Assembly (NCBI GenBank): GCA_004555405.1
Contig: SFIE01000006.1
Span: 1 to 58,806 of the forward strand
Length of the DNA: 58,806 bases
Reading direction: 5' to 3'
Origin: Subdoligranulum sp.
GTDB taxonomy: Bacteria; Bacillota; Clostridia; Oscillospirales; Ruminococcaceae
The notes beneath the pieces were generated by a model. That model had not been told where the DNA came from and searched no databases. It saw nothing but the letters and a program-made list of their open reading frames with translations. Position numbers and translations under genes: made by a program. Every line of letters begins with the position of its first letter. The stretch's first letter is position 1. Shown here piece by piece: positions 26,934 through 36,708 of the stretch.

Positions 26934-27734
26934 TTAGTCGTCAAAGCTGATTCCTTTAAAGCTGTTGATGAAATCATCGTCCAGCTTGAATCCGGTGGGC
27001 TGAGCCGGGGCAGGGTTTGCCTCAGGGGTTGCCTTTACGGCCTCCAGCAAGGCCGCCAGATCGTCCTGCTGCTCGGCAGGGGCTTCGGTGGGTTCGGCGG
27101 CAGGGGCCTGCTGCTGGGGCACAGCCTCAGGCTCGCTTGCTTCGGCAGCGGGCGCCTCGGCAGCTTCGGGGGCAGCTTCTGCCTCAGCAGGGGCTGCTTC
27201 GGGCTCGCAGGCGGCTTTTTCTGCTTCGGCCTGCTCCTGATCCAGCTCTTCCAAAAGCTTGCTGCCCGTCAAAAGCTCAATATGCGCTTTGTAAAGGCTC
27301 AAAATCTCGTTTTTGAACTTGGTCACTTCGGTTTTCATGCGTGCCAGTTCCTGCTTGTTTTCTTCCAGCTCTTCGCGGGAATGCTGAATGGCATCATCGG
27401 CCTTGATGGCTGCCTCGCGCTGGATCAGATCCGCCTTCTGGCGGGCTTCACGGATCACATTTTCCCCCATGCGCTGGGCATTGAGCAGTGCGCTCTTCAA
27501 TGTGTCCTCTTCCTGCTCATAGGCTTCCAGCTTGGCGCGCATTTCCTCGATCTTTTGTGCCAAAACCACCATTTTTTCCTTGCGGGCCTTGTCGGCTGCC
27601 TCGGCCTCGGCCTTGGCGGCCAAAGCCTGCTCTAAGGCTTTAGCGGTTTCTTCCAGCAGATCGTCCACATCCTCGCAGCGATAGCCGCGCATGGTTTTTT
27701 CAAATGTTACAGAGCGAAGTTCCTCCGGTGTCAT
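26934..27734 (-). CDS. divIVA: DivIVA-domain cell division protein
   Basis: A 266-residue coiled-coil protein. The N-terminal membrane-binding signature MTPEELRSVTFEKTMRGYRCEDVDDLL is typical; long coiled coils run to about residue 165. The rest is a low-complexity Ala/Pro/Glu region (about 165-245) and an acidic tail. DivIVA relatives mark curved membranes at the poles and septum. Its ATG at 27734 has a GGGGGA site. The chain sepF-ylmH-divIVA-ileS matches the conserved division cluster of Firmicutes. Confidence 0.92.
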   Translation of the reverse strand: MTPEELRSVTFEKTMRGYRCEDVDDLLEETAKALEQALAAKAEAEAADKARKEKMVVLAQKIEEMRAKLEAYEQEEDTLKSALLNAQRMGENVIREARQKADLIQREAAIKADDAIQHSREELEENKQELARMKTEVTKFKNEILSLYKAHIELLTGSKLLEELDQEQAEAEKAACEPEAAPAEAEAAPEAAEAPAAEASEPEAVPQQQAPAAEPTEAPAEQQDDLAALLEAVKATPEANPAPAQPTGFKLDDDFINSFKGISFDD

Positions 27735-27861
27735 GCCTAATCCCCCTTTGAATTCTTTACAGCCCGCCTTAAAAAATGCACGCTGCCGCACTTTCACGGC
27801 TTTGGCTTTCTTTGCTATGGCAAAACGAAAACCTGCGCGCCTTTAAACCGGCTGTTTCCTT

Positions 27862-28680
27862 TTAATATTGAAAATACTCAATGATCACTCGATCTTTTTT
27901 GCTTTTGCCTTTGATTTGTGTCAGCTGCCAGCGGCCACGGCCGCGCACCGTGAAAATATCTCCGGCAAACACCTCGGTGTGCTGGCGCTGCTCGGGCAGA
28001 TGGTTGATTTCCACCCGGCCCGCCGCAATGTATTCGGCTGCCTGGCTGCGGCCTGTGCCCATGATCTCACTCAGCACGGCATCCAGCCGCAGCGAAGGCA
28101 CGGTGCCGGTTTTCAGCGCACGCTTGGGCTGCGGAACTGCCGCCGCTTTTTCGGCGCTGCACACGCTTGCCTGCAGCGGAAATTTGCCCACCGAGGTAAG
28201 CTCGCGGCAGATAAAATCCACTTTATTTTCAAGGCAAAAAAGATATGCAAGGCCCGGTGTGCGAGTGTCGGGCAGAATATCCCCCAAGCAGCTTCGGTCA
28301 ATGGCAAGGCCCATCAGCGCCCCCAGGTAGTCGCGATGCTCCGGCGCAGCGGCACCGGCGGGCAGCGAAAGGCGCAGCTCAATACACTGCACGGGCTCTT
28401 CCTGCCACGGGCAATCCTGCGGCACGATGCACAGCACCTTGCGCTCGGCCCCGGGCCAGCCACCGTTGAAGGCATAGGTTTTGCAGCCGCACTTGTGCAT
28501 GGCGGCAAGGCAAAGATCCTGCTCACGCGCGGTCAAAAATCCGCTGTGGCGCGGCACACCTCTCGCCTCGGCCGTAGAAAAAAGATCCTGCGCACGGCGC
28601 ATCATCAGCTGTTCTTCCTCACTGCGGGGCGGCACAAAGCCGCGCTTTGCCTGTGCAGCAGGATCAGAAGAATACGCCAT
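27862..28680 (-). CDS. ylmH: YlmH-family S4 RNA-binding protein
   Basis: About 272 residues, with a C-terminal S4 domain (LRLDAVLSEIMGTGRSQAAE and GRVEINHL). YlmH (RqcP2) relatives bind RNA on the ribosome and in Bacillus have been tied to ribosome-associated quality control. The gene lies between sepF and divIVA, as in Bacillus. The start is ambiguous: ATG 28680 gives MAYSSDPAA and ATG 28695 gives MNWKPMAY; both overlap sepF. Confidence 0.9.
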   Translation of the reverse strand: MAYSSDPAAQAKRGFVPPRSEEEQLMMRRAQDLFSTAEARGVPRHSGFLTAREQDLCLAAMHKCGCKTYAFNGGWPGAERKVLCIVPQDCPWQEEPVQCIELRLSLPAGAAAPEHRDYLGALMGLAIDRSCLGDILPDTRTPGLAYLFCLENKVDFICRELTSVGKFPLQASVCSAEKAAAVPQPKRALKTGTVPSLRLDAVLSEIMGTGRSQAAEYIAAGRVEINHLPEQRQHTEVFAGDIFTVRGRGRWQLTQIKGKSKKDRVIIEYFQY

Positions 28681-29113
28681 TGGTTTCCAGTTCATCTAAA
28701 AGATCGCCCATAATATCCACATTGAGCGGTGTAATGATGAAAGTGCTGTTGGCCACACGCTTCATCTGGCCGTTGTTGGCATAGGCTACGCCGGACAAAA
28801 AATCCACCAGGCGGCGCGAAACCTCTTTGTTGGTGGATTCCAGATTCAAAACCACCGTGCGCTTGTTGTTGAGGTGATCGGCAATGGCACCGGCATCTTC
28901 AAAGCGCTCGGGCTTGACCAGCACCACCTGCAGCTGGGTGGTTGCATTGATGTTTACCACCTTGTTGCGGCCCTTTTCCGCAGGCCGTGCCTTATTTTCG
29001 TCGGCGGAGTCGCGGCTGAAGAGCTTTTCGTTGGAATCGTCGTTTTCGTCGTAATCGTAATCGTCTTCCTCACCGATCCCAAGGCTTTTTTTCAGATTTT
29101 CCATCAAAGACAT
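28664..29113 (-). CDS. sepF: Cell division protein SepF
   Basis: FtsZ-interacting protein that aligns FtsZ filaments at the membrane. The 149 residues have the amphipathic N-terminal anchor, a long acidic linker (EEDDYDYDENDD), and the globular domain with VVLVKPERFEDAGAIADHL and the conserved glycine-rich end. The ATG at 29113 is preceded by GGAGTATGTCAC. It has its own promoter. Confidence 0.96.
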   Translation of the reverse strand: MSLMENLKKSLGIGEEDDYDYDENDDSNEKLFSRDSADENKARPAEKGRNKVVNINATTQLQVVLVKPERFEDAGAIADHLNNKRTVVLNLESTNKEVSRRLVDFLSGVAYANNGQMKRVANSTFIITPLNVDIMGDLLDELETNGVFF

Positions 29114-29180
29114 GTGACATACTCCTTATCTATAAGTATGAAGTTCTCATACCTTCTGTAACAAACATTAAAACAGTTTT

Positions 29181-29209
29181 ATTATCTCTTATCTGCGCGG
29201 CCTTGTCAA
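29181..29209 (-). promoter_or_regulatory. Strong promoter of sepF
   Basis: On the minus strand a perfect -35 TTGACA (29204-29209) and -10 GATAAT (29181-29186) have exactly 17 nt between them. The -10 lies 68 nt upstream of the sepF ATG. It marks the start of the sepF-ylmH-divIVA-ileS transcript. Confidence 0.85.
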
Positions 29210-29266
29210 GATATCCGACACAAATCGAAAGAGCGCGACAGGCGGCTTTATGCGGCTGCGCCCCCA

Positions 29267-30502
29267 TCAGGAGGAAAGCAGCTTGTTGTTGAACAGCCCC
29301 TTGCCCTGCACGATCACTTCGTCGTACAATTTCACTTCGCTTTGCGTGGCGGCTGCCTGCTCGGCATTCATTTTGCTTTTATCCGGCACCAGAATATATT
29401 CTTCGTTTTGATACACCGGCTCGATTTTGCGGAACTTTGCAAGATTTCCGTATTTGACATACACACCCTTAGCGTCGTCCACAATGTGCATGGCTGCCGC
29501 CGGCACACGCAAGCCGGAATGGCTGTTCAGCTCGATCTCGATCTCCTGCTGGCCAAGGCAAAGCACATCGGCACCGATGTATTCGCATTTCAGGCAAAAC
29601 TTTGCAATATCGTTTTCTTCGTTGCGGTCAACCGACACCAGCTGTGCGGGCAGCGGATCTTCGGCCTTGCCCGGGAAACAGATCGTCACCTTGCTCAGCT
29701 GCTCCAGCTTGTCGGCCTGTTCCAGCGTACACACGCCGTAATAATTCCAGTGATAATTTGTGATGATCTTGCCCACATAGCTGCCGGTGGTTTCCACGCC
29801 ATCCTGCAGCATTTGCTGCAGCTGCCCCGGGGATGCCTGCTGCAGTGTGTCCTCATCGCAGTTCAAATAGCGCGCACTTTCACCCGAAATAAAATAGCCT
29901 CCCGCCGGGGCATACACGCCGTCCGGGCTGCCCAGCTGCGCCAGCACTTCTTCACGGCGGCTTTGCAGCGCCGACATGGCTGCCGAAAAATCCACGCTCT
30001 GCCCGGTAGACACCTGCATACGGTTGGCCGCCAGCAAATAGGACTGTTCGCCCTCTTTCATTTGCTGATAACGCCCGGTGTCCATGGCATCCAAAAGATC
30101 GTACAGCGCTGCCTGCATCTGTGAGGTGAGCACGCTCAGATCTGTGCCGTTCACATTCTGCGAACGCTCCAAAAGGCTGATCTTATTTTCCAGATCGTTC
30201 AGCTCTTCCCGGCAATACGCCTGCGCAGGGTCGGCATAAATTTCGCCCACCTGCGCCCCGCTGGAAACACGCTCGCCGTTTTGCACCAGATACCCAATGT
30301 TTCCGCTGCCCTCGATGTTGACTGAAGGAAAGCACGCCACGCCCTGCGCGCGGAAGCCTTCGTTCATAGTAGCGGCGATCACCACCTCGGTGCTATATAC
30401 ATTATTATAAGCGCGGAACACCTGCAGCGCCACATACAGCGACACCACCGTAAGCACCACGCGAATGGCCATGCGCACGGGGCCGATTCTTCTTTTTTTC
30501 AT
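29267..30502 (-). CDS. HlyD-domain membrane protein
   Basis: A 411-residue protein with a basic start (MKKRRIGPVR), one transmembrane helix (about 12-28) and an extracellular domain that begins like an HlyD-type barrel-sandwich hybrid (NIGYLVQNGERVSSGAQVG). A coiled coil follows around residues 95-200. It has no adjacent ABC ATPase or permease, so a transport role is unproven. Related proteins sit next to sepF in many Clostridia and may have an envelope function. Confidence 0.75.
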   Translation of the reverse strand: MKKRRIGPVRMAIRVVLTVVSLYVALQVFRAYNNVYSTEVVIAATMNEGFRAQGVACFPSVNIEGSGNIGYLVQNGERVSSGAQVGEIYADPAQAYCREELNDLENKISLLERSQNVNGTDLSVLTSQMQAALYDLLDAMDTGRYQQMKEGEQSYLLAANRMQVSTGQSVDFSAAMSALQSRREEVLAQLGSPDGVYAPAGGYFISGESARYLNCDEDTLQQASPGQLQQMLQDGVETTGSYVGKIITNYHWNYYGVCTLEQADKLEQLSKVTICFPGKAEDPLPAQLVSVDRNEENDIAKFCLKCEYIGADVLCLGQQEIEIELNSHSGLRVPAAAMHIVDDAKGVYVKYGNLAKFRKIEPVYQNEEYILVPDKSKMNAEQAAATQSEVKLYDEVIVQGKGLFNNKLLSS

Positions 30503-30522
30503 GTTTCGGCCCTCCCTGTTTG

Positions 30523-31464
30523 TTACTCCTGTAAAAATTTCTGCACCAGCAAAAGTGCTTTGTCGGCTTCGCCGGGCTGTGCCATGTCCAGCCAATGTGC
30601 CTGGGGCAGGCGCTTGAACCAGGTAAGCTGGCGCTTGGCATAATTGCGCGAAGCCTGCTTCAGCTTTTCGGCGCACTCCGGCAGGCCGGCGGTCTGCTCA
30701 AAATACGGAAAAAATTCTTTATAGCCAATGGCCTGCGCTGCCGTTTGATAGGCTTCACGGTTTTGCCACACGCGCTCGGCCTCAGGCAAAATGCCGTTTT
30801 GCAGCATGGCATCCACCCGGCAGTCGATGCGGCGGTACAGCTCGGCCCGCTCGCCCGCGCCCAAGCACAAAACAAGGGCATCATAGGGCTTTTGCTCCGG
30901 GCGTGACTGTGCTTTTTGCTGGCTCATGGTATTTCCGGTCAAATAATACAGCTCCAGCGCGCGCAGCACCCGCCCCTGATTGTTGGGGTGGATCTTCTCG
31001 GCGGCCTCGGGGTCAATTTTCTGCAGTTCCTGATACAGCGGCAGAATGCCTTCTTGCTGTACGAGCTCCTGCAGCCTGGCACGAAGCGCGGGATCGTTTT
31101 TCTGCTCGGTAAAAGCAATGCCGTCCAGCAGGCTGGAAATATACAGCCCCGTGCCGCCCACCAGAACGGGCAGCTTTCCGCGCCGGGTCAGCATACGAAT
31201 GGTTTCATCGGCCAGCTTTACATATTCAGCCACGCTGAATGCCTGTTCGGGATTGCGGATATCCAAAAGATGATGCGGCACCTGGGCTTGCTCGGCCGCG
31301 GTGGCCTTGGCCGTGCCCACATCCAGGCCCCGATAGATCTGCATGGAATCGGCCGAGATCACCTCGCCGCCAAAGCGGCGCGCAACGGCCAGCGAAAGGG
31401 CTGTTTTGCCGCTGGCGGTGGGCCCGCCGATCACAACGACTTTGGGTTTACACGATTCTGCCAA
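30523..31464 (-). CDS. miaA: tRNA dimethylallyltransferase
   Basis: Adds the isopentenyl group to A37 of tRNAs reading UNN codons. P-loop GPTASGKT at residues 14-21, ISADSMQIYRGLDVGTAK and the GGTGLYISSL signature are present. 313 residues. It starts at TTG 31464, overlapping mutL by 17 nt. The product of MiaA is the substrate of MiaB, whose gene heads this block. Confidence 0.96.
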   Translation of the reverse strand: MAESCKPKVVVIGGPTASGKTALSLAVARRFGGEVISADSMQIYRGLDVGTAKATAAEQAQVPHHLLDIRNPEQAFSVAEYVKLADETIRMLTRRGKLPVLVGGTGLYISSLLDGIAFTEQKNDPALRARLQELVQQEGILPLYQELQKIDPEAAEKIHPNNQGRVLRALELYYLTGNTMSQQKAQSRPEQKPYDALVLCLGAGERAELYRRIDCRVDAMLQNGILPEAERVWQNREAYQTAAQAIGYKEFFPYFEQTAGLPECAEKLKQASRNYAKRQLTWFKRLPQAHWLDMAQPGEADKALLLVQKFLQE

Positions 31465-33511
31465 AGCGCTTTTCCAGCTCCTTTCGGGTGAGTTTCAGCA
31501 CCACCGGGCGGCCATGGGGGCAAAACGGCGGTACTTCGCCGGAAAGAATTTGCCCGGCAAGGTGCAGCAGCTGTTCGGGGCTGCTGCGGTCGCCCGCTTT
31601 GATGGCAGCACGGCAGGCAATGGAATGCAGCACCCACTCGGTGCGTTCGGTCAGGGCATCCTTGCTGCCCTGTGCCAGCTTGGCCGCCAATTCCACCAGC
31701 ATATCCTCGGCGTTTTCCACGGCCACATCGGCGGGCACTCCGCGCAGCAGCACGGTGTTGCCGCCAAAATCCTCCACCTCTACGCCTGCATCACGCAAAA
31801 GGGCCTCGTTTTGCAAGATTCCTTGCTTTTCGGCGGCAGAAAGCTCGATCTGCAGCGGCACCAGCAGCATCTGACTGGCCACATTGCCGTAATCGGCTGC
31901 CAGCTTTTCAAACAAAATGCGCTCATGGGCTGCGTGCTTATCGATCAGGCAAAGCTCGCTGCCGCGCTCGGTGATGATGTAAGTGCGGAACACTTCGCCC
32001 ACATAGCGCAGCGGTTCGTTTTCCGGCTCCGGCAAAAGGGTGGTCTGCTCGCCGCTGTCCGGCTGGGCAAACACCGGCTCCGGTTTTGCCTCCGGCTGCG
32101 GCGCAGGCGTTTCTTCGGGCTGGGGCGCCGGGGCAGCGGCTGCCTGCCGGGGCGGCTCGGGCGGGAGCTCGGGATAAATGGTAAGGTCCGGTTCTTCGGG
32201 CAGCGATGCCGCCGGGCGGCCGGGCATAGCCGGGGGCTCGCCGCCTTCCAGCTCGGTGATCAGCGGGCTGCGCAGCTTTCCGCCCAAAAGCGGGCTGTAC
32301 ACCTCGGTCACCACGGGGGCAGGCTTCGGGGGCTGGGCCGCCGGAGCGCCCATCACTTTTTGGCGATATTCCTGTGCGCTCATGCTCACAAAGCCGCCCG
32401 CTTTTTCGGCCTGCCGGGGGGCTGCCGCCTGCTGTGGTGCGGGGCCTGCTGCGGGGCGCAGCGCCGAAAGGCCGCTGTTTGCCGCGGGCTTTTCCTCGGG
32501 GTCAAAGCGGCATTCGCCAGTGCCCGGGGCGGCCAGTGCCTGCTTTACCGCGCTGTACACTGCATCGAACACTTCGCCCTCACGGGCAAAGCGAACCTCG
32601 GTTTTGGCCGGATGCACATTCACATCCACCAGATCGGCGGGCATTTCCAAGCACAGAATGCCCCCCGGGAATTTGCCCTGCATCAGCGTGCCCTTGTAGG
32701 CGTTTTCCATGGCGGCCATCATGGTGCGGTTTTTTACATACCGCCCGTTGATATAAAAATATTGTGCGCCGCGGCTGGCACGGCAGGCGCGCGGCGGCGT
32801 GATCAGCCCGTGTACGCGGTAAGCCCCGACTGTGTGCTCGGTTTCCACCAGATCACGCGAAAAATCGCGGCCCAGTGCCGCATAGGCGGCGCTGCGCAGC
32901 ACCCCATCGCCGGGGGTGACAAACTGCTGCTTGCCCTCGCGGATAAACCGAAAAGAAATTTCCGGATGCGAAAGCGCCGCGTGCAGCACCACATCGGCCA
33001 CAAATGTGCCCTCGCTCACATCCTTTTTCAAAAATTTCATGCGGGCAGGCGTGTTGTAAAACAGATCGTTCACCGTAATGGTGGTGCCCACCGGGCGCGC
33101 GCCGATCTCCAGCCCAAGCTCCTTGCCGCCTTCTATGCGGTACACACAGGCAAACTCGTCTTGTTCGGTGCGGGTAAGCACCTCTACGCGGGCCACGCTG
33201 GCAATGCTGGCCAGTGCCTCGCCGCGAAATCCCAGCGTGTGAATGCTGTCAAGATCCTGCTCGGTTTGGATCTTGCTGGTGGCATGGCGCACAAAGGCGT
33301 TGGCTATGTATTCCGCCTCGATGCCGCTGCCGTTATCGGTGACCTGAATTTGCTGAATGCCGCCGCGCGTGATGGAGATCGTGATCTGGCCGGCGCCCGC
33401 GTCGATCGCGTTTTCCAGCAGTTCCTTCGCCGCGCTGGCCGGGCGCTCCACCACTTCGCCTGCCGCGATCAGTTCGGCCGTATGTTGGTCCAATATCCGG
33501 ATCACAGCCAT
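31448..33511 (-). CDS. mutL: DNA mismatch repair protein MutL
   Basis: A 687-residue MutL: an N-terminal GHKL ATPase (ENAIDAGAGQI, DNGSGI, LGFRGEAL), a Pro/Ala/Glu-rich linker (roughly residues 330-480) and a C-terminal dimerisation/endonuclease domain. The endonuclease metal motif reads DKHAAHER, with Lys where DQHA is usual. Ribosome site AAGGGGGCC. It follows mutS by 37 nt. Confidence 0.96.
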   Translation of the reverse strand: MAVIRILDQHTAELIAAGEVVERPASAAKELLENAIDAGAGQITISITRGGIQQIQVTDNGSGIEAEYIANAFVRHATSKIQTEQDLDSIHTLGFRGEALASIASVARVEVLTRTEQDEFACVYRIEGGKELGLEIGARPVGTTITVNDLFYNTPARMKFLKKDVSEGTFVADVVLHAALSHPEISFRFIREGKQQFVTPGDGVLRSAAYAALGRDFSRDLVETEHTVGAYRVHGLITPPRACRASRGAQYFYINGRYVKNRTMMAAMENAYKGTLMQGKFPGGILCLEMPADLVDVNVHPAKTEVRFAREGEVFDAVYSAVKQALAAPGTGECRFDPEEKPAANSGLSALRPAAGPAPQQAAAPRQAEKAGGFVSMSAQEYRQKVMGAPAAQPPKPAPVVTEVYSPLLGGKLRSPLITELEGGEPPAMPGRPAASLPEEPDLTIYPELPPEPPRQAAAAPAPQPEETPAPQPEAKPEPVFAQPDSGEQTTLLPEPENEPLRYVGEVFRTYIITERGSELCLIDKHAAHERILFEKLAADYGNVASQMLLVPLQIELSAAEKQGILQNEALLRDAGVEVEDFGGNTVLLRGVPADVAVENAEDMLVELAAKLAQGSKDALTERTEWVLHSIACRAAIKAGDRSSPEQLLHLAGQILSGEVPPFCPHGRPVVLKLTRKELEKRFGRIV

Positions 33512-33548
33512 ATTCCAGGCCCCCTTTCTTTACAATGCCTTCGCCCCA

Positions 33549-36164
33549 TCAGGGGTCGAGCGATTTTTTCAGTTCAAACAAAAAGTTCAGTGCTTCCAGC
33601 GGCGTAAGCGTGTTCACATCGGTATCACGCAGTTTATCCACCAGCTCGGCGGGCAGGGCCTCGGGGCGGTTCTGCTCCACCATGTCAAAATCCATTTGCA
33701 CCATGGCGTGCGGATCGGGGGCGCTGGCCTCCAGCGACTTCAGCACGGCACGGGCGCGGCGGGTCACACTGGCAGGCAGGCCCGCCAGCTTGGCCACCTC
33801 GATGCCATAGCTGTCATCGGCGGGGCCGCGCACGATGCGCCGCAAAAAAGTGATATCCTCGCCGCGCTTTTTCACGGCAATATTATAGTTTTTCACGCCG
33901 TCCAGCGTTTGCTCCAGCTCGGTCAATTCGTGGTAATGGGTGGCAAACAGCGTTTTGCAGCCCAGGCCGTGTTCCTTGGAAGAAATATGCTCCACCACGG
34001 CGCGGGCAATGCTCATGCCGTCAAATGTAGAGGTTCCGCGGCCGATCTCGTCCAGAATCACAAGGCTTTTGGCGGTGGCCTTTTCCAGGATCTCGGCCAC
34101 CTCGGTCATTTCCACCATAAAAGTGGATTGGCCCGCCGCCAGATCGTCCGAAGCGCCCACTCGGGTGAAAATGGCATCCACCACGCCGATATGGCATTCA
34201 CTTGCCGGAACAAAGCTGCCGATCTGCGCCATCAGCGTAATAATAGCGTTCTGGCGCATATAAGTAGATTTACCGGCCATGTTGGGGCCGGTGATGATCA
34301 GCATACGGTTGTCGCCGCAGTCCAAATGCGTATCGTTGGGCACAAACAGTGTGCCCTTGAGCACCTGCTCCACCACGGGATGCCGCCCCTCGGTGATCCG
34401 GATGGCATCGCCATCGTCCACCGTGGGCTTTACATAGTTGTTATCCACTGCAGCCTGCGCCAGCGCAGCCAGCACATCCAGCGTGGCCACGGCCTTGGCC
34501 GTTGCCTGCACCCGCACGATCTGCCTCGAAATTTTTTGCAGGATCTCTGCAAAAAGCTGATGTTCCAGCGCGTTCAGGCGTTCGCCTGCGCCCAGAATTT
34601 TGTTTTCGAGTTCCTTCAGCTCCTGCGTGATATATCTCTCGCCGCTGGTAAGGGTCTGCTTGCGGATAAAACCCTCGGGCACTTGGTTTTTATAAGAATT
34701 GCTGACTTCAATGTAATAGCCGAACACCCGGTTGAAGCCGATCTTCAGCTTGGGAATGCCGGTTTCCTGGCGCAGGCGGGTTTCCAGCTCGGAAAGCACA
34801 CCCTTGCCGCCATGCATGATGTCCCGCAGCTCGTCCACCTCTTGGTTGTAGCCCGCCTTGATCACGCCGCCGTCCTTTAAGGTGGCAGGGCAATCCTCTT
34901 CAATGGCGGCAAAGATCAGCTCGCGCAGATCCGAAAGATCGTCCATTTCCTGCTGCATGGCCTTCAGCATTTCGGCGCTCTGCGCCCCCGCCATGGCTTT
35001 CAGCGCAGGCAGCTCCCTGCAGGTGCAGGCCAGCGAATAGATCTCACGCGGGGCCGCCGAGCCGTATACCGTGCGGGTCATCAAACGCTCCATATCGAAC
35101 ACGCGGGAAAGCGAGTCCATGATATCGGCGCGGGCCACCGTGTCTTTATACAGGCACTCTACGGCATCCAACCGGCGGTTGATGGCTGCGGGGTCTACCA
35201 GCGGCTGCTCCAGCCAGCTGCGCAAAAGGCGCTTGCCCATGGAGGTGCCGGTTTTATCCAGCGCCCACAGCAGCGTGCCCTTTTTTTCGCGGCCTCGCAG
35301 GGTTTCGGTAAGTTCCAGATTGGCGCGGGTGACCGGCGAAAGCTGCATATACTGCTGCTCGGCATAGTTCTGCACCGATCTTAAGCGCTCCATACCATGC
35401 TTTTGCGTGCGGGCCAGATAGCCCAGCAGCGCTGCCAGCGCCCGGGGCGCCAGCGCACCCTCTTTGGCGCCGCACACGGTTTTCCAGTCATCGCCAAACT
35501 GCCCGCGCAGCACCTGTTCACAGTTGGCAGGCTCATATTCGGCGTTGGGCAAAAGCTCGGCGCTGCAATGCAAATGCTGGCGCATATAATTGCCCACGGC
35601 CTTTTGATCCAGCATGGCTTCGTTCATCAGCACCTCGCTGGGCCCAAAGCGGCACAGCTCGGTGATGATGGATTCCTCCAGCTTTTCCGATGCCAGCTCG
35701 GTGGCGCGGATATCGCCCGTGGAAATATCGGCAAAGCAGATGCCCGCACGGCCTCCCTTTTTGCGTTCGCAGAAAATGCTGGCGATATAGTTGTTGCGGT
35801 CGTCCTGCAGCATACTGCTTTCGATCACGGTGCCGGGCGTAACTACGCGGATGATATCGCGCTTCACCAGCCCCTTTGCCTGCGAGGGCAGCTCGGTTTG
35901 CTCACAGATGGCCACCTTGTAGCCCTTGGCGATCAAGCGGGCCACATAGGTTTCATAGGCATGAAAGGGCACGCCGCACATGGGGGCGCGCTCTTCCATG
36001 CCGCACTGCTTGCCGGTGAGGGTGAGTTCCAGTTCCCTGGATGCAGTTAGGGCATCCTCGAAGAACATTTCGTAAAAATCGCCTACACGATAAAAAAGGA
36101 TCTCGTTTGGATGCTGCTTTTTGATGGAAAGATATTGCTCCATCATGGGGCTGAGTTCAGCCAT
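33549..36164 (-). CDS. mutS: DNA mismatch repair protein MutS
   Basis: An 871-residue mismatch sensor. The N-terminal mismatch-reading motif is GDFYEMF, the Walker A is GPNMAGKST, Walker B is LVILDEIGRGTSTFDG, and a helix-turn-helix dimer motif lies near the C-terminus. Ribosome site AGGTG. It pairs with mutL in the same operon. Confidence 0.97.
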   Translation of the reverse strand: MAELSPMMEQYLSIKKQHPNEILFYRVGDFYEMFFEDALTASRELELTLTGKQCGMEERAPMCGVPFHAYETYVARLIAKGYKVAICEQTELPSQAKGLVKRDIIRVVTPGTVIESSMLQDDRNNYIASIFCERKKGGRAGICFADISTGDIRATELASEKLEESIITELCRFGPSEVLMNEAMLDQKAVGNYMRQHLHCSAELLPNAEYEPANCEQVLRGQFGDDWKTVCGAKEGALAPRALAALLGYLARTQKHGMERLRSVQNYAEQQYMQLSPVTRANLELTETLRGREKKGTLLWALDKTGTSMGKRLLRSWLEQPLVDPAAINRRLDAVECLYKDTVARADIMDSLSRVFDMERLMTRTVYGSAAPREIYSLACTCRELPALKAMAGAQSAEMLKAMQQEMDDLSDLRELIFAAIEEDCPATLKDGGVIKAGYNQEVDELRDIMHGGKGVLSELETRLRQETGIPKLKIGFNRVFGYYIEVSNSYKNQVPEGFIRKQTLTSGERYITQELKELENKILGAGERLNALEHQLFAEILQKISRQIVRVQATAKAVATLDVLAALAQAAVDNNYVKPTVDDGDAIRITEGRHPVVEQVLKGTLFVPNDTHLDCGDNRMLIITGPNMAGKSTYMRQNAIITLMAQIGSFVPASECHIGVVDAIFTRVGASDDLAAGQSTFMVEMTEVAEILEKATAKSLVILDEIGRGTSTFDGMSIARAVVEHISSKEHGLGCKTLFATHYHELTELEQTLDGVKNYNIAVKKRGEDITFLRRIVRGPADDSYGIEVAKLAGLPASVTRRARAVLKSLEASAPDPHAMVQMDFDMVEQNRPEALPAELVDKLRDTDVNTLTPLEALNFLFELKKSLDP

Positions 36165-36221
36165 GGTTGCACCTGCCTGTTTTTGGAATTGCGTTGTTTA
36201 TGCGCTGCGGGTTTTGCCGGA

Positions 36222-36632
36222 TCAGTGGCAGCCGCTGCAGCTGGAGCAGCTGCCGGAGCAGCCGCCGGCGGCGGGGGCTTCCACGGTCATGGGGTCGCCG
36301 CCGTTCATGGCGGTGTTGATAATGGCATCAATGTGGTTCACCAGCTGCTCGGCTGCGGCCTTGGCCTCGTTGTAGCGCTTCATGCCAGGGTGGTTCATCA
36401 CCTTCGTGTAGGTCTGGTTGATCTTTTCGTTCAGCTCAGAAATGCGCTCGTCGTTGCGCTCGTCCATGCTCAGCTCGTTGTTCAGGTCCATACGGGCCAG
36501 GTTGAAATCACCGATCAGGTTCTGCAGCTCTTCGTCGGCCTCGTTGGCACGGCGGGCGGCATCCAGCTCGATATAGCGCTCATCAGTCTGCATGGCAACG
36601 GCGGCTTTTTTAAACATTTCGATACAGGTCAT
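36222..36632 (-). CDS. YlbF-family regulator with cysteine-rich tail
   Basis: A 136-residue helical protein of the YlbF/YmcA (Com_YlbF) family. In Bacillus, YlbF, YmcA and YaaT form the Ric complex that binds Fe-S clusters and influences RNase Y and development. The body (EMFKKAAVAMQTDERYIEL...) fits. The tail GGCSGSCSSCSGCH, with four cysteines and a histidine, looks made for a metal site. It lies between miaB and mutS. Confidence 0.85.
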   Translation of the reverse strand: MTCIEMFKKAAVAMQTDERYIELDAARRANEADEELQNLIGDFNLARMDLNNELSMDERNDERISELNEKINQTYTKVMNHPGMKRYNEAKAAAEQLVNHIDAIINTAMNGGDPMTVEAPAAGGCSGSCSSCSGCH

Positions 36633-36708
36633 GGTAAATATCTCCTTAATATTGTTTTATTTTTATTGAAAGCCTATCTATAGGCTTTGATAAACATTGT
36701 GATTTTAT

